64,000 bases of DNA, from NCBI GenBank assembly GCA_036362985.1, contig JAYGXS010000004.1, positions 35,136,508 to 35,200,507 of the forward strand, given 5' to 3'. The translations under genes were made by a program, and so were the position numbers. Below the pieces are notes generated by a model. That model ran no database searches. It was not told the origin of the DNA and saw only the letters and a program-made list of their open reading frames with translations. Source of the DNA: Ligula intestinalis. Its lineage: Eukaryota > Platyhelminthes > Cestoda > Diphyllobothriidea > Diphyllobothriidae. The stretch's first letter is position 1. Each line of letters begins with the position of its first letter. This document shows positions 37,001 to 49,000 of this stretch, piece after piece.

Positions 37001-40000
37001 AAAATAAAGAGCCATAGAAATGTTCTATGAATTACCTACCGTTCAATACTGTGTTTAGCCTGCTACCCTATTATCGGATGGGATATATTTGCTTGCGCTT
37101 GTAAGGTTAAGGCATTAGACTGTCGCTTCTGTCAATTCCTATCTTAAAAAACCTATTTTCCTGTTATTGGTAGTGAACCAGCTCGGACCATGAGCTGTTG
37201 CCGCTCTAATTGCCTTTCTATACCTTCTAGATTTTACGAACGCATGGCCGTCGGCATCCTTGAGGAGTGCCACAGCAATGATACAGCAAACACTCTTAGT
37301 ATGCTCTGCATGGCGAGATCGGCCTACGGTGGCCGCTCACAACTGATCTTGGCCAAGGAGGGCAAATGTAAACACTTTATCGAGCATCAAGCTTCCCAAA
37401 CCTGCGTCAAACGTGTATGGTTTGGCAATATCAGTGAACTCATATCTTTTAAGAGGGTGAGTCTCGGTGAAAACCTTCTGGCCAACAGAAAACGAGTTTG
37501 AATCCTGGGTGCCTCAAACTTAGGGTTTAGTATGGCTGGCTGAAGATGGCTAACTAGAAATGGTCATTCAACTATTCCTTGTTTTGTCTGCAATTTGATT
37601 CTGCCTATACAACTGGCCGTTGTGAGGTGGCCGGTAGCACCCTTAATCAAACCCAAGGCAATAAATAGACTTTTTACTTCCTGTACCTCGCCGGCTCCAA
37701 GATTAGTCTAAGCTGTAGGATATAGAAATCATCGCTTAAGTTACAGGGTAATTAAGTGGAAACCACTAGGCGCTATCGGGAGGAAAATGTTCCTCACACT
37801 AATTTGGGGTCAAGCACTAACTTGCACAGGGATGAGTGTTAGTGGTAAGGTCAGAGTGATTGTTACACTTTGAATTAAGACTAGCTCTAGGTTTGTAGCA
37901 GTGGTTGGGGTTAGAGAAAGGTTCCGTTTTCGGGTAAGTCCTCGTGTTAGAGTTAAAGCTTCAGAAGATTCTGTATCACCCAACTCCTATCTATCAATAT
38001 ATCTGGTTTCGGATTTGGACAAATTACTCACGAAGAGTTGGAATATTGGTTATCGTACAGCCTAGCCTGAAGATACTTAAATCGTCTAGGAGTGTCAGCT
38101 TTTCCACAAACGTCTTTTTATCACCTGCACAAATCATATGCGGTAAAGTATAGTTACTTATGTAGTATCACTGAGCTTCAGCATCCCCATGGATTTAAAT
38201 ATACTTGATAGAAAACGTACACTAAGATATTATTTCTATCACTTGCTTTATAGTCAATTGCATCTTCTTCAGACTGTTTTCTTGCAAAAAAACTACATTT
38301 TGGGTTTAAAAAGGCTTTATATTCTGTGGTATTTAAGATCATAAATGGTCGGCTGATGACAACTAAGAAGTTAGCAGTGGCCATTCTCGTCTTCCTTGCC
38401 TTTGTCGGCAAACTCATTATGTTTGTAGCCTTGTTTACTTGTCAATAAAACTAAAGAACTAGTGTGAAAATTATTTTCTCAAAACAATCTACTTTTAAAA
38501 TGCTCAATTATTTCTCACAATGTTCATATTTTATTACAGTATTCGTTCAGCATCATAATGGGCATCATATTCCCTCCAGTTGTCCCACTCATCGTCGAAT
38601 ACAGGGAAAACCGCCAAATTCGAAATCCACATTCAGGTTCACAGGCCCAGGTACGCTTTTTCGACTCCAAGTTGCCAGCCAATTCTTCCACGCAAATTAT
38701 TCCCAATTCTTACCGTTCAATATTTATTCAGTGTTTCTAGAAGTACGTTTTGGTCTGGTGGTATTTTTAGCAACTGTAAACCATCGCGTTAGACAGGTAG
38801 GCTTCTAAATTGAAGAAGCACAACGATCAGATGGTCGATGCTTTCGACAGTGACTCGAGTTTAAAAACAAATGCTTTGCTCATGCCTTCAAATAGGGCTG
38901 ATATCCATTTATTGCAAGTTATCTCTGATCCTGCAGAAGCCCTGCACTTATATTTCTAGTTTTAAACATGTATATTTTTTTCAAAATGAATATTTAATTC
39001 CCTACTTTATGGACACCGATTTATTTTAAGTTAAATATACAATAGTTTTTTGGGCTTTTAAAGGCCATACCTACTAAAATTACGTATATTGAACTACCGC
39101 CCGCTAGTTGCAAGTTAGCCCGACTGTCGTCAACCACCACGTTCATCCTGTGTTAAACAGCATGACGGGTGCGGGAACGTTAAATCGCGTGTGAATGACC
39201 ATTGCTGCCTCTATCGCGTTCTCTTTTTCTACCCTCACTTATCTGAACCCGAATTTGAGACAGAATCAGGATGACCGGAGGCCGGATATAGCGCAATGGC
39301 TAAAATGTCGAGGCTGTGGAGTCGACAACAGCATGGTTTGCCTAATTAGAATTCAGGGAAGAAAAATAAGGTTGAGTAAGCTATGTCAACCAATTGAAAT
39401 TAGATTACCCTGCAGACAGTTTTTCCGCGTCCATGTCCGCTGTTAAAGTAACCTGACCCCGTAACCAATCAGGGAGGTGGTGCACGTTGATTGGCTGCCA
39501 GCTCTCGCGAGGGCAGTGCCAAGACTCGCACGGATCCAGCAGTGAGTCAACGGAGAGCATGAGGTGAGGAAATCAATGTGAACGGATCCAGAGGCTGACC
39601 GACCACGAGCGCGAGCCGGACAAGAAGACTGTTAATGCAGAGGACGTGGAAACGGACTACTGCAAACAAATCTAAATAGTCAATCTCTATGTGTCCCACA
39701 CGCCTGGTCCACGCACGATGAACAAGGATTTCACACAAACAACAAGTGACCCTTTTGGATCCTAACTGACTAGTAGTGCCATGGAGGTTATATTATGAAG
39801 GTGCCATTGCAGCCCAGAGGTTGGGAACCCCATTAGGGTGCCTTTGATTCGCTCATATGCAGTCACTTTGAAGTTAAATAAAGGCGTTGATCTGCAGCTC
39901 AAGATGGAAGGAGAAGTAGAGGGCAGACTTCCGTTCCTAAATGTTCTCGTCTGCCGCCGAGCAGACGGCAAAATGACGATGTCTGTGTTCCATAAAACGA

Positions 40001-43000
40001 CAAGCAATTCGTAAATATTGAGATACAATAGCAACCACCCGCTACAATCGAAGTTGTGCACGTATGCTATACCGATGGATTGAAACTCACTGCAGCACGC
40101 CAGCCGCCAAACGAGAAAATATAAAACTCTTCTGTAGCGTTTCGGAGCTAACGAGATCCACGAGCGTTCTTTGATCGAAATATCATGCCTCCAAAACGCG
40201 GACCGAGGAGCGTTGCCCACTGAAATCGTGGCAGAGCTTCCCGTACATGAAAGGGGTCTCCGAAACCGTAGCTAGATCCCTCGCACTTTTCGGGCTAGGA
40301 GTGGCCCACAAGCCTGCTGCCACAATCTGGCAACAAGTAATGCGGCCGAAGGACCCTATCCTGAAATCAGGCTTTGTTTACCGACTTCAGTGCAGTTGCT
40401 GGATGTGCAATTATATTGGAGAAACCAGCTGGTAATTACAAACAGCGGCAGCTGGCTGCGAGAAGGTTGGACCCAAGAATGGAGCTAGCAACCCATGCTG
40501 CAGAGATGGGGCACGTCTTCAAATTTGACGCCGTCAAAATTGTGGACCGAGATGACGATCACACTTCAAGGCAGATTAAAGAAGTCTGGATGTCAGCCGA
40601 CTGTTCGTTAAACCACCACATAAATTTACCTGCCCCCATGTTGTAGTAAGAACATTCTTATCAGGGGACAGTCATGGCGCGGAACAACCGGGGCCGTCAA
40701 CCAGTGACCCAGTCGACCTGCGCATGCATGAGATAGGCTACGGCGAGACGCGGGAAGACAAAATGGGGGCGAGAGCGAGGCGACACAGACGACTAGCGCG
40801 CGTGGAGATCAAATAAACACTGACGTTCCAGGTACAGACATTGTTAACGCACAGGAGAGTGCTGATGACGGTTACCGGGCCGTTCGGGTGGCCTGCAGTT
40901 ACCACCTACAGACGCGAGCCACACAGAGCGGCTCAAACTGCATTGGTAGACTACGCGCGCGGAAGAAAGGAGAGGCATATAGTGAGAGCCAAGAGTCAGA
41001 GTATTCACTCTCTGAAGTTGGATAGACAAGACAACTCGCCGGAAAGTCAGATAAAAGATAAACCTCTCCCGGGGAACGTGCTTTCTCCTTCTGCCTAGCC
41101 ACCCAGGGATCGAATTCTCGCTACTATTACAGATGCAGGTGCATTAGGTTTTTTATAGTGAGTAATATGCACGCGTTGCTGTCTACCTCACAGAGGCTAT
41201 CGTTCCATTGTTTCAAAGTAGAGAAATCCAAATGTTTGTATCTAATCAAACTCACCTTGGAGCCTTGGTAAACTAGGCTGCTCGTTTCTGCGATTGCAGG
41301 TAGACCATATGCTGTCAGTTGAAAGAGTCCAACTACGCGCAAGGCCACCCACTTTTGCCCATGTTGACTTGTTTGCTTTGGGCTGCAGACAGCTACGTGG
41401 CGAACTGATACAAGCGTTTCGCATGCAACGGGGGCAGAATTGCTACCTCCTATCCGGCGACTTCTTTAAGCTGGCGACTGCCACTAGTTTAAGAGGACCT
41501 TTTGTCAACCTACGTGTGACGAGGATATGACTTTACCTAAGAAAGCTCGTTTTTGTCTTCAAGCCTGGAATGCTCTGCGTGTAGACATCGCCATGTACCA
41601 TCGGCAGACATGTTTAAGAGGCAGACTGATCAGTATGGCTATAGGTATCACCATGACATCAGAAACCTAAACATATTGCCCCTTGCATCATTTCCCACCG
41701 AAAATTCACATGTTGCAAAGCATCCTTCTTCCAAATTTTCAATCGTAGGGTCTTACTACTTGTTTTTTTAATGCCCTGAGTTGCTCTGTACACTGATGCA
41801 GCGAGAGCGACAGAGAGAATGCAGTGGGAATCCTGGTTACCCACCTACGAGTGAAGGCTGATGACCAAACGGACATTTAGGTGCACGTTTGCTATACGAA
41901 CAGCCAACGTTTGAAGTCTGGCCCGATACAGTGGTTGTAGAATTTAATTGAAAGTATACAGCCTCGATTCCCGAAGCCTTAACTTCATTTACCCGTCGCC
42001 TCTCATTAGCACTCAAGCTCCCTGACCAAAATAGAAGTGAACACTTTCAGGGGTCTCCTCATTTACAGAAGGTGACTACTATGACAACACAGACACAGTG
42101 ATATTCGTGAAATTTGTCGTGCAGTGGCTAGACTGCCCAGAAATTCTCCTCAGTCGACGTCACTTCCAGTACGCGCATAAAGTGCTTGGCAAATGCGGAT
42201 TAATGTGGCCATTTGGAAAAGCGGTTTTTTTATTTTTACTGAAAGGATAATGTAGAGAAGAATTAACGATGACCACCCCACCGAAATGCGTGTACTGATG
42301 TTCAATTTCTGTTCTGAGGTTCGCCTGCCACTAAGCAGTCTACATATAACCTGCTTTTTGTCTTTTACCTTCCTTTTTGAAATTCTTTAATTCGACTGGA
42401 TTATGCAAAAAAAAACTGTTTATAAAATAAAATCAGCTATATAAAAGTCCACTGGTTTCAAGGGTTATATCGACATAGTAAGCTGCTTGTGTGTGTTTGA
42501 CCAACTCGATTCCTGGTTGGCAGATAAACTCTAACCTTTGCAGCAGCAGCTGACGCCCCATAGCTATCAAGATACATTCCAATTTATCGACAGCGTCGAA
42601 GACACGAACTTAAACGGCATGATGACGCTATTCCTAGACATCTCATCGCTGTTTACAAACGTCCCGGTCGCAGAGACAGTAGACTACATCTGCGAATTCT
42701 TAGTGGCCAATCAGATAGAGGTAGAAATTCCAACTGCTGCATTAAAAGAAACAACTACTAAAATGCACATGAAGTGTGCAGTTCCTTTTTGACAACAACC
42801 TATATAGACAACTAGACGGCGTCGCTAAGGGCTCACCTCTCGGATCTCTCTAGGCTAACATATTCATGGGCAAGCTCGAGAAATCGCAACTCAGCTAGCA
42901 GATCCATGAATTAAAAAACTATGGTCGATATGTCGATGACATTTTCGCCATCGCCCCAGCAGAAACCGACGCAAATAAGTTTCTAAGTACTGTAAATCAA

Positions 43001-46000
43001 GCACACTCCTCTACTAAGTACACCTTGGAGGTGGAGACGGCAGGTTCGCTTCCTTTCTTGGACGTCCTCCTAAGTTAAAGACCTGACGGTAGCGTCCGAA
43101 GGACCGTTTATTGTAAGAAAAGCTGGTCCGGACTGTACACAAACTTTAACAGTTTTGTACTTATTCACCAGAGGCGTAACTTGATCAACTGTTGAACACA
43201 AAGAGCCGGAAAATTTGCTCGGCAGGCACTATTGGAATGGAGCTCCAGAAACGCCAGGATCTGCTTCGGGAGAAGAGGTATCCGGACAGATTCATCATGA
43301 AGAATATGATGGAGAAAGAACCAAAGCCCATTACACCAACTGTAGAAAAGAAGACCATATTCCTTAAAGTTCCCTTTCAAGGGGACGCAGCAAGCGAACT
43401 TTTCAGCAGACATCTCAACCAAGCCGTAGCACGAACCTTCTCAGCAGCGGACGTTCGGTTGTTATTCTCAAAAAAAACCCGGTCCTGCACGGCGAAGGGA
43501 AAGATAGGCTGCCAACTCAGATCACTTTAACGTGCATATACTAATTCACTTTTTCCTTCGGAGAAGGTTATATCGGTCGTACGAGTCGGCGCTTATCAAA
43601 AAGGCGAAGTCAAAAGCATCAATAGCTCTATTCTTGTCCCACATGGTTGACTCCGGACATTGTGTGGAACCCAGCGAAGCCTTAAAGGTAATTTACAAGG
43701 TCTCGCCAAACTACCTAAAGTTCCTGGGTCAGCGTTCGCTAGCAACAGCAGAGGCAATCGCGATTCGGTTGAGGTAGCCGGTCTTGTGCGCGCAGAAGAA
43801 CCTCCTGCAAACCTCGAACTTTGCATGGCCAATGGTTAATTAACTACCTGCACCTTTTTGCGCTTCCGACCGCTTCCGACCGCTTCAACCTCCCCCTCCC
43901 ACCCATCGCCTGTCCAGACTCAACAAACCCTCATCAACTCGCAACCAGCTGATTACTATCAACCCCACACCCACTCCCCTTGTCCCATGAATAATTTGCG
44001 TTTTGTGATAGCATACTTAATAGCATTCTACTTTTTGCTCCCTCCCTATATAAATGTAACAGCTCGAAGAGAATTTATCGAAAACTATGTATGGTCGCCA
44101 AATACTCTTCTGAATTCTGATGGAAATTTTCGCAACTTTATTTCATTATTGCTTTATTGTTCGAATCTAAACACAATAGCAATTATTCTTGCCAGTTCGC
44201 ACGTTTCTATCGACTAAAGTTCGTACTCGGATAGTAACTAGACCGAGTTGGCTTTGGTACCATTTCCCCATTTAACTTACATCCTCCTATTGACGTTCTT
44301 TTATTGGTTTAGAATAAGAATGGTGACCAAACCCATGGTGCCCGCGAGGCATCAAGATCTGGACGGAAGAATTCCGCAAAAACCTACTTTAACTATATAA
44401 AGGACTTCTACTGTGCACCTCAAACCAGATTCATCAACAACTTTGTAAGCCCAGTTCATAAACCAGGAGAACGTCTGTTGAAAGTAGTAGTAACCTCATT
44501 GGAAAATGTAACAAATTAAGTGTGCTTAGCCGGTGCTTTATAGTTGGGGTATTTAAAAAGAAAGTAAATGCCGACTAGAGGAAGCAAATTGTCTGCCTGA
44601 AAACAATACACCGGGTAAAACATGACACTTTAAACTGATTTTCGATGGTATTTCAAAATTATGTATCTTTTACAGACATATTGCCAAAAAATTTCTTGCC
44701 TGTACTCATTTGTTAGCGACTGATGGCTTGTTTGATTTCAGTACTCAAAAAATCTGGTAGCGTTTTTAGAATGCTGAGTAATAATGAGTACGAGCTGACG
44801 CTAGTTTTCGGTTCTACATAGTCCATGCTTCCTGTGTAAGGAAAAACGCATTTTGTTATGCCATTGGGAAGATACTACGCAGGCCCTCTGAAGTTTTTTA
44901 TGGTAGTTGTCTATACTGTTTATAAAAATGGACGTATGCAAGGCTAGTTTAGCAGTCATTACATGGGTTTAAAAATATAACTTTTTTTACATATATAAAT
45001 AAAAAACAAGTCCTTTGAGATGCGATATCCATTTTTTAGTTGCTATAGTAAATCAAAACAACATGATATCATTATATATGCATATATAATGGGAAAATAT
45101 ATTACCTGCAACCACAGGGATGACTCGTATGGCTATTTCTAGCTTAGTAGCCGTCATTAGCCAGCCATATACAACATACGGGTTAGCGACCCCAAATGCC
45201 TGAACCCGCAAACCTCTTGGCTTGAAGTGCATTGCTATAACCACCGTTGCCTTGCCTATTTCGATCGGCACATAAACATTGCTGCATGTCTTACATTATA
45301 AGTTATGATATTATTCAAATAAAAGTTGTCTTTTCTTTTTTATTTTTAGATTCTCTCTGTGCTTCTCATTATCGCATTTTCGTTAGCTATCTTACTTTGG
45401 AGGTCGTATTCATACTCTAAAATTCCCTACATAGTTATTTACGGCCTCTTCTTTGGAATTCTGCTTGAGAATATTAGATCGGTAGGTTCAAAGTATGATC
45501 CGAAATATTTCGTCGTTTCTCCTTTAAGTTTTTCTATAAAGCACTTTGCAGTAGTAGCATAGAAAGCAATGGTATGTGTAGTCTGTACTTTGTTGATTTC
45601 TTTGCATCGATTAAAACAAGAAAGCTTTGTGAAAACTCTAAAAATCTTTACAAAACAAAATCTCTCAAAAGCTTTACGTCGCTTGGGTGTTCCTATACAT
45701 TAATTTTTCCTTACTCAACCATTTAGGGGACGAGCACTCTACTCCCTACTTTCACTAACATATATTTTTCGTTCCAATTTACATTATTGTCTACTTTGTC
45801 ATAGCATATTTCTTTAATGTTAAGTACTGCACCGTTTTTAATAGGTTTTTCGAACACATTGCCTACTACCCTCCGTATGCGGAAGTATACTGAAATGAAC
45901 TGTTCACTTCATCATAAGTCAATACTGTCTGAGCTCATCTTCGCCCGACTAGGGTGGCCTTTTGAAAACCAGAAATCGCTTATTTTATTTTATTGACTGG

Positions 46001-49000
46001 AATATATTCGATTAATGATGATGAGCTGCTGAACGTTAGCATGGGCGACGTCGTCCTGACACGGACAAGCAGCGTATTTATACCCTGCCTGTGGTCACTC
46101 AATCAGTTCATGTAGGTGTGGAAAGAGCTTTTGACCTTCATTACTTGGTCTCGGTCAATGTCTAAGAGAATAGTTTAATGTGTCTTGTTCCGCGGCCGCA
46201 GATCATACCACATGTAGGAGTTGTATGCGTGACACCAACAGAGCCGACTATATCAGGTCTTTTTAAGCCGATGTTTGCTCCAGAGGACACCATCCAAAAC
46301 ACTACCTAGGCTGTAGCATGCACTAGCATAGTTTGAGTACTTCCAATGGGCTGTCGAGTGCATTATTAGACTAGATGCTGGAATTGCACACCGCCCTAAA
46401 TCTATATGCGTTGCGACGTCATGAAATTCAAAATGCGAAATACGTTTACTTCGAAGTTTAGGCGACCTCCGTTCATAACTCTGCAACAGTCTACAACGGT
46501 AGCTATGCAGCAATTCAAACCGAATTGACCGAGGGAGGACGTAATAGTCGACTGACTACCTGTTCTTCCAAGATGACTAGGTAATAGGATGCGCCGCAAA
46601 CTAGACCTAGAGTTGAGCATACGCCGAAACAACGAAGAACAGAATCTTGTAACCTAATGAGAGGAGATAAAGAAGAAATGTCCTTAACGGTGAGCGTTCC
46701 TTTAGGTGTCACACGTTTTGGATAGTCATGTCGTTTATCCAACCGCAGGGGTTGAACATTTAGCCACGTTTTCGTGTGCGTACCCTGTCAATATCGGCTG
46801 TGCTGGTGCGCCTGGTGCGAGTCCCAATGTCACCTCCGTCGCCATAGTCATCACCGTCATTGACCGTTCATGGTCTTGCATCGATTCCATCTCATTTTTG
46901 CTCGTTTCGGCTTCGCTCCCTTTGCCTGTGGAGATATTAAGCGCTTCCGGTTGTTGTATACCATCGTCACCAGCCCCGTCGACTGCTTCTTGTGTCGATT
47001 TGACCCACTTGTCACTATGATTTGTGTTACCCTTGTAGGCGTTGGCCACAGCGACACTCGAAAAACTACCCTGAAGCTGATGCCCATCTGCCACATAAGA
47101 CTTAAGCCGTTGTTGTGCCGTCGAATACTCTTACCGTTGAGGACTTGAATGCGCCTTCCATTAACCGAAATTTCCTCTTTTACTACGGCTTCGGAACAAA
47201 ATTCAGCCAGCAGATTCTGCATATAACTCTGCTTATAGCCCAACACGTCACTTTTCCGGCAAGCGTTCCTGAGAGCCGGTAGATAAACTGCCTGCGCCTT
47301 GTACTCACCAAACTACTTAACAACCTCTACAATGTGAACCACTTCAGCCCATCAGGACAGAATGACCATGTACTTATCACGTGAGAATAGAGATTTTTCT
47401 GAGAAGAAGAAGAAGAAGAAGACTCGATCGCGATCGAGTCTTCTTCTTCTTCTTCTCAATTGCTTCCTGGGACACGGATGTTCGCTTGTATTGGCAGAGC
47501 TTTTTCTCTTTGCCGTCCTAACCACAAGATCTCCGACCAAATATTTGGCGTGGTAACTTCGGGCGGATCAACAATGATCTTTGCACTATTGACTGTGCAT
47601 TCATATTTTCCGACGACATCGTCAAGGCTTGGGAACAGCAATGCAAAAAGATAGTCTGCAATTTCATTTTTACCCACTGCCCAGTCATTCACAGAAGGCT
47701 AGCGAAGAGGCCTCGCTGGTTGACTCTATCAGTAAAGAAGGCGTTTAACATGTAGAGACAACCCTTTAAAAGATTCGTTATTGATAGGATGCTGGACTTT
47801 TTCAAGGGTTACAATAAACGGAGAAAGGAGGGCCAAAGTTTAATTACCAGGAATCGACGTATCTTCAAAAAACCTGCTGAACCCTGTCGTGGCTAATCCC
47901 AAAGGCAGAACACACGGAACGATGATCCTATTCCTCTACTACAAACATTCGTGGTTAAGAAAATCTCAGAAAACAGAAATAAGCTGAACATTTCCGTCAG
48001 TTTTCCGATCAGTCGTGACGACAGAATCCAGCTTTGTCTCCCCTTCTTATGGCGACCAAGTAGTGCCTATTGAAACAGCCCGCTCTACCGGCGACGTAGT
48101 TCAGGAAGATATGCTAAAGGGTAATAATCAACCTCCCCAGGCCTCGATGCAATCCTGGCCAAACCGTTGAAATCGCTAGCTTCTCAAATGGCCAAATCGC
48201 AAGCCTTAGTATTTCAGGCCTCATTTGCTACTGGGTGTCTGCGCGCTAGTTGAAAGCCCGCAACCCTCACTCCGCTACTGAAGCGTCGATGCCGAGTGCC
48301 TGCGACTAATTACAGACCAGTGAAAATTACTTAAATTCGTTGCAAAACCAAAGAATCCGTTGCAGTGGTTGGCCCTGTTTTTCGAATTTGTTAGTCTAAC
48401 TTGAACGCTGGACCACAAGACGCAACGAAGCAAAATTCTGCAACCATTAACCTCCTATTAATCTTCTGCATTATAAATGGCCTGGACTGTTGCTTTGTTC
48501 CCGCTCATTATATCACTCATGCAAGGCAAGCGTCGATGAACGCACATTTTTCTTTGTAACAGAGTGGAACGCTTTGTCCGACGATGTGGTTTTCTCACCT
48601 GTGTGCAGTCATTTTAGGGCAAAATAAACAAACATCAAGCTAAACACTAACCTGCAAACCACTTACATGTTTTATACAATCCATTTAAAAAAAGGCTTTT
48701 CGTTGAAGTTTTCGCTTTACGACTAGTTTTTTCGTCTACGAATATGTAAACAACCTCTTTTCCTATTATTCATTATGTATCGAAGCTTTTGGTTATTTGC
48801 ATCAATTACGGTTGTCTATCTTTACCTTTATTAAACTGAATTAAAGGGATAGTTTAGACGTAGCTTATCAGATCCCGTGCATAAAGTGTTCTTGCATTTA
48901 CGCAGGTGAGACTGCAAACACGTTCGACTAGTGCATACACAAACACAAGATAGCTATGTAAACAGATAACTTACTATCGCAAGCGGCTGCCCAGATCTCC

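Larger units (their letters stand above)
38651..44312. other. 5.7-kb intron with two different PLE fragments
   Basis: Between exons n and o. It has a SINE-like string at 39285-39345, a PLE at about 39820-40680 and a second PLE at about 42440-43830. The stretch 41100-42430 contains no element I can name. Confidence 0.7.

Noticed and set aside
38464..38808. Alternative frame of exon n (FVQHHNGHHIPSSCPTHRR)
   Set aside because: The other frame is the only one in phase with both neighbouring exons, and it has the apolar Pro-rich character of the TRPM segment.
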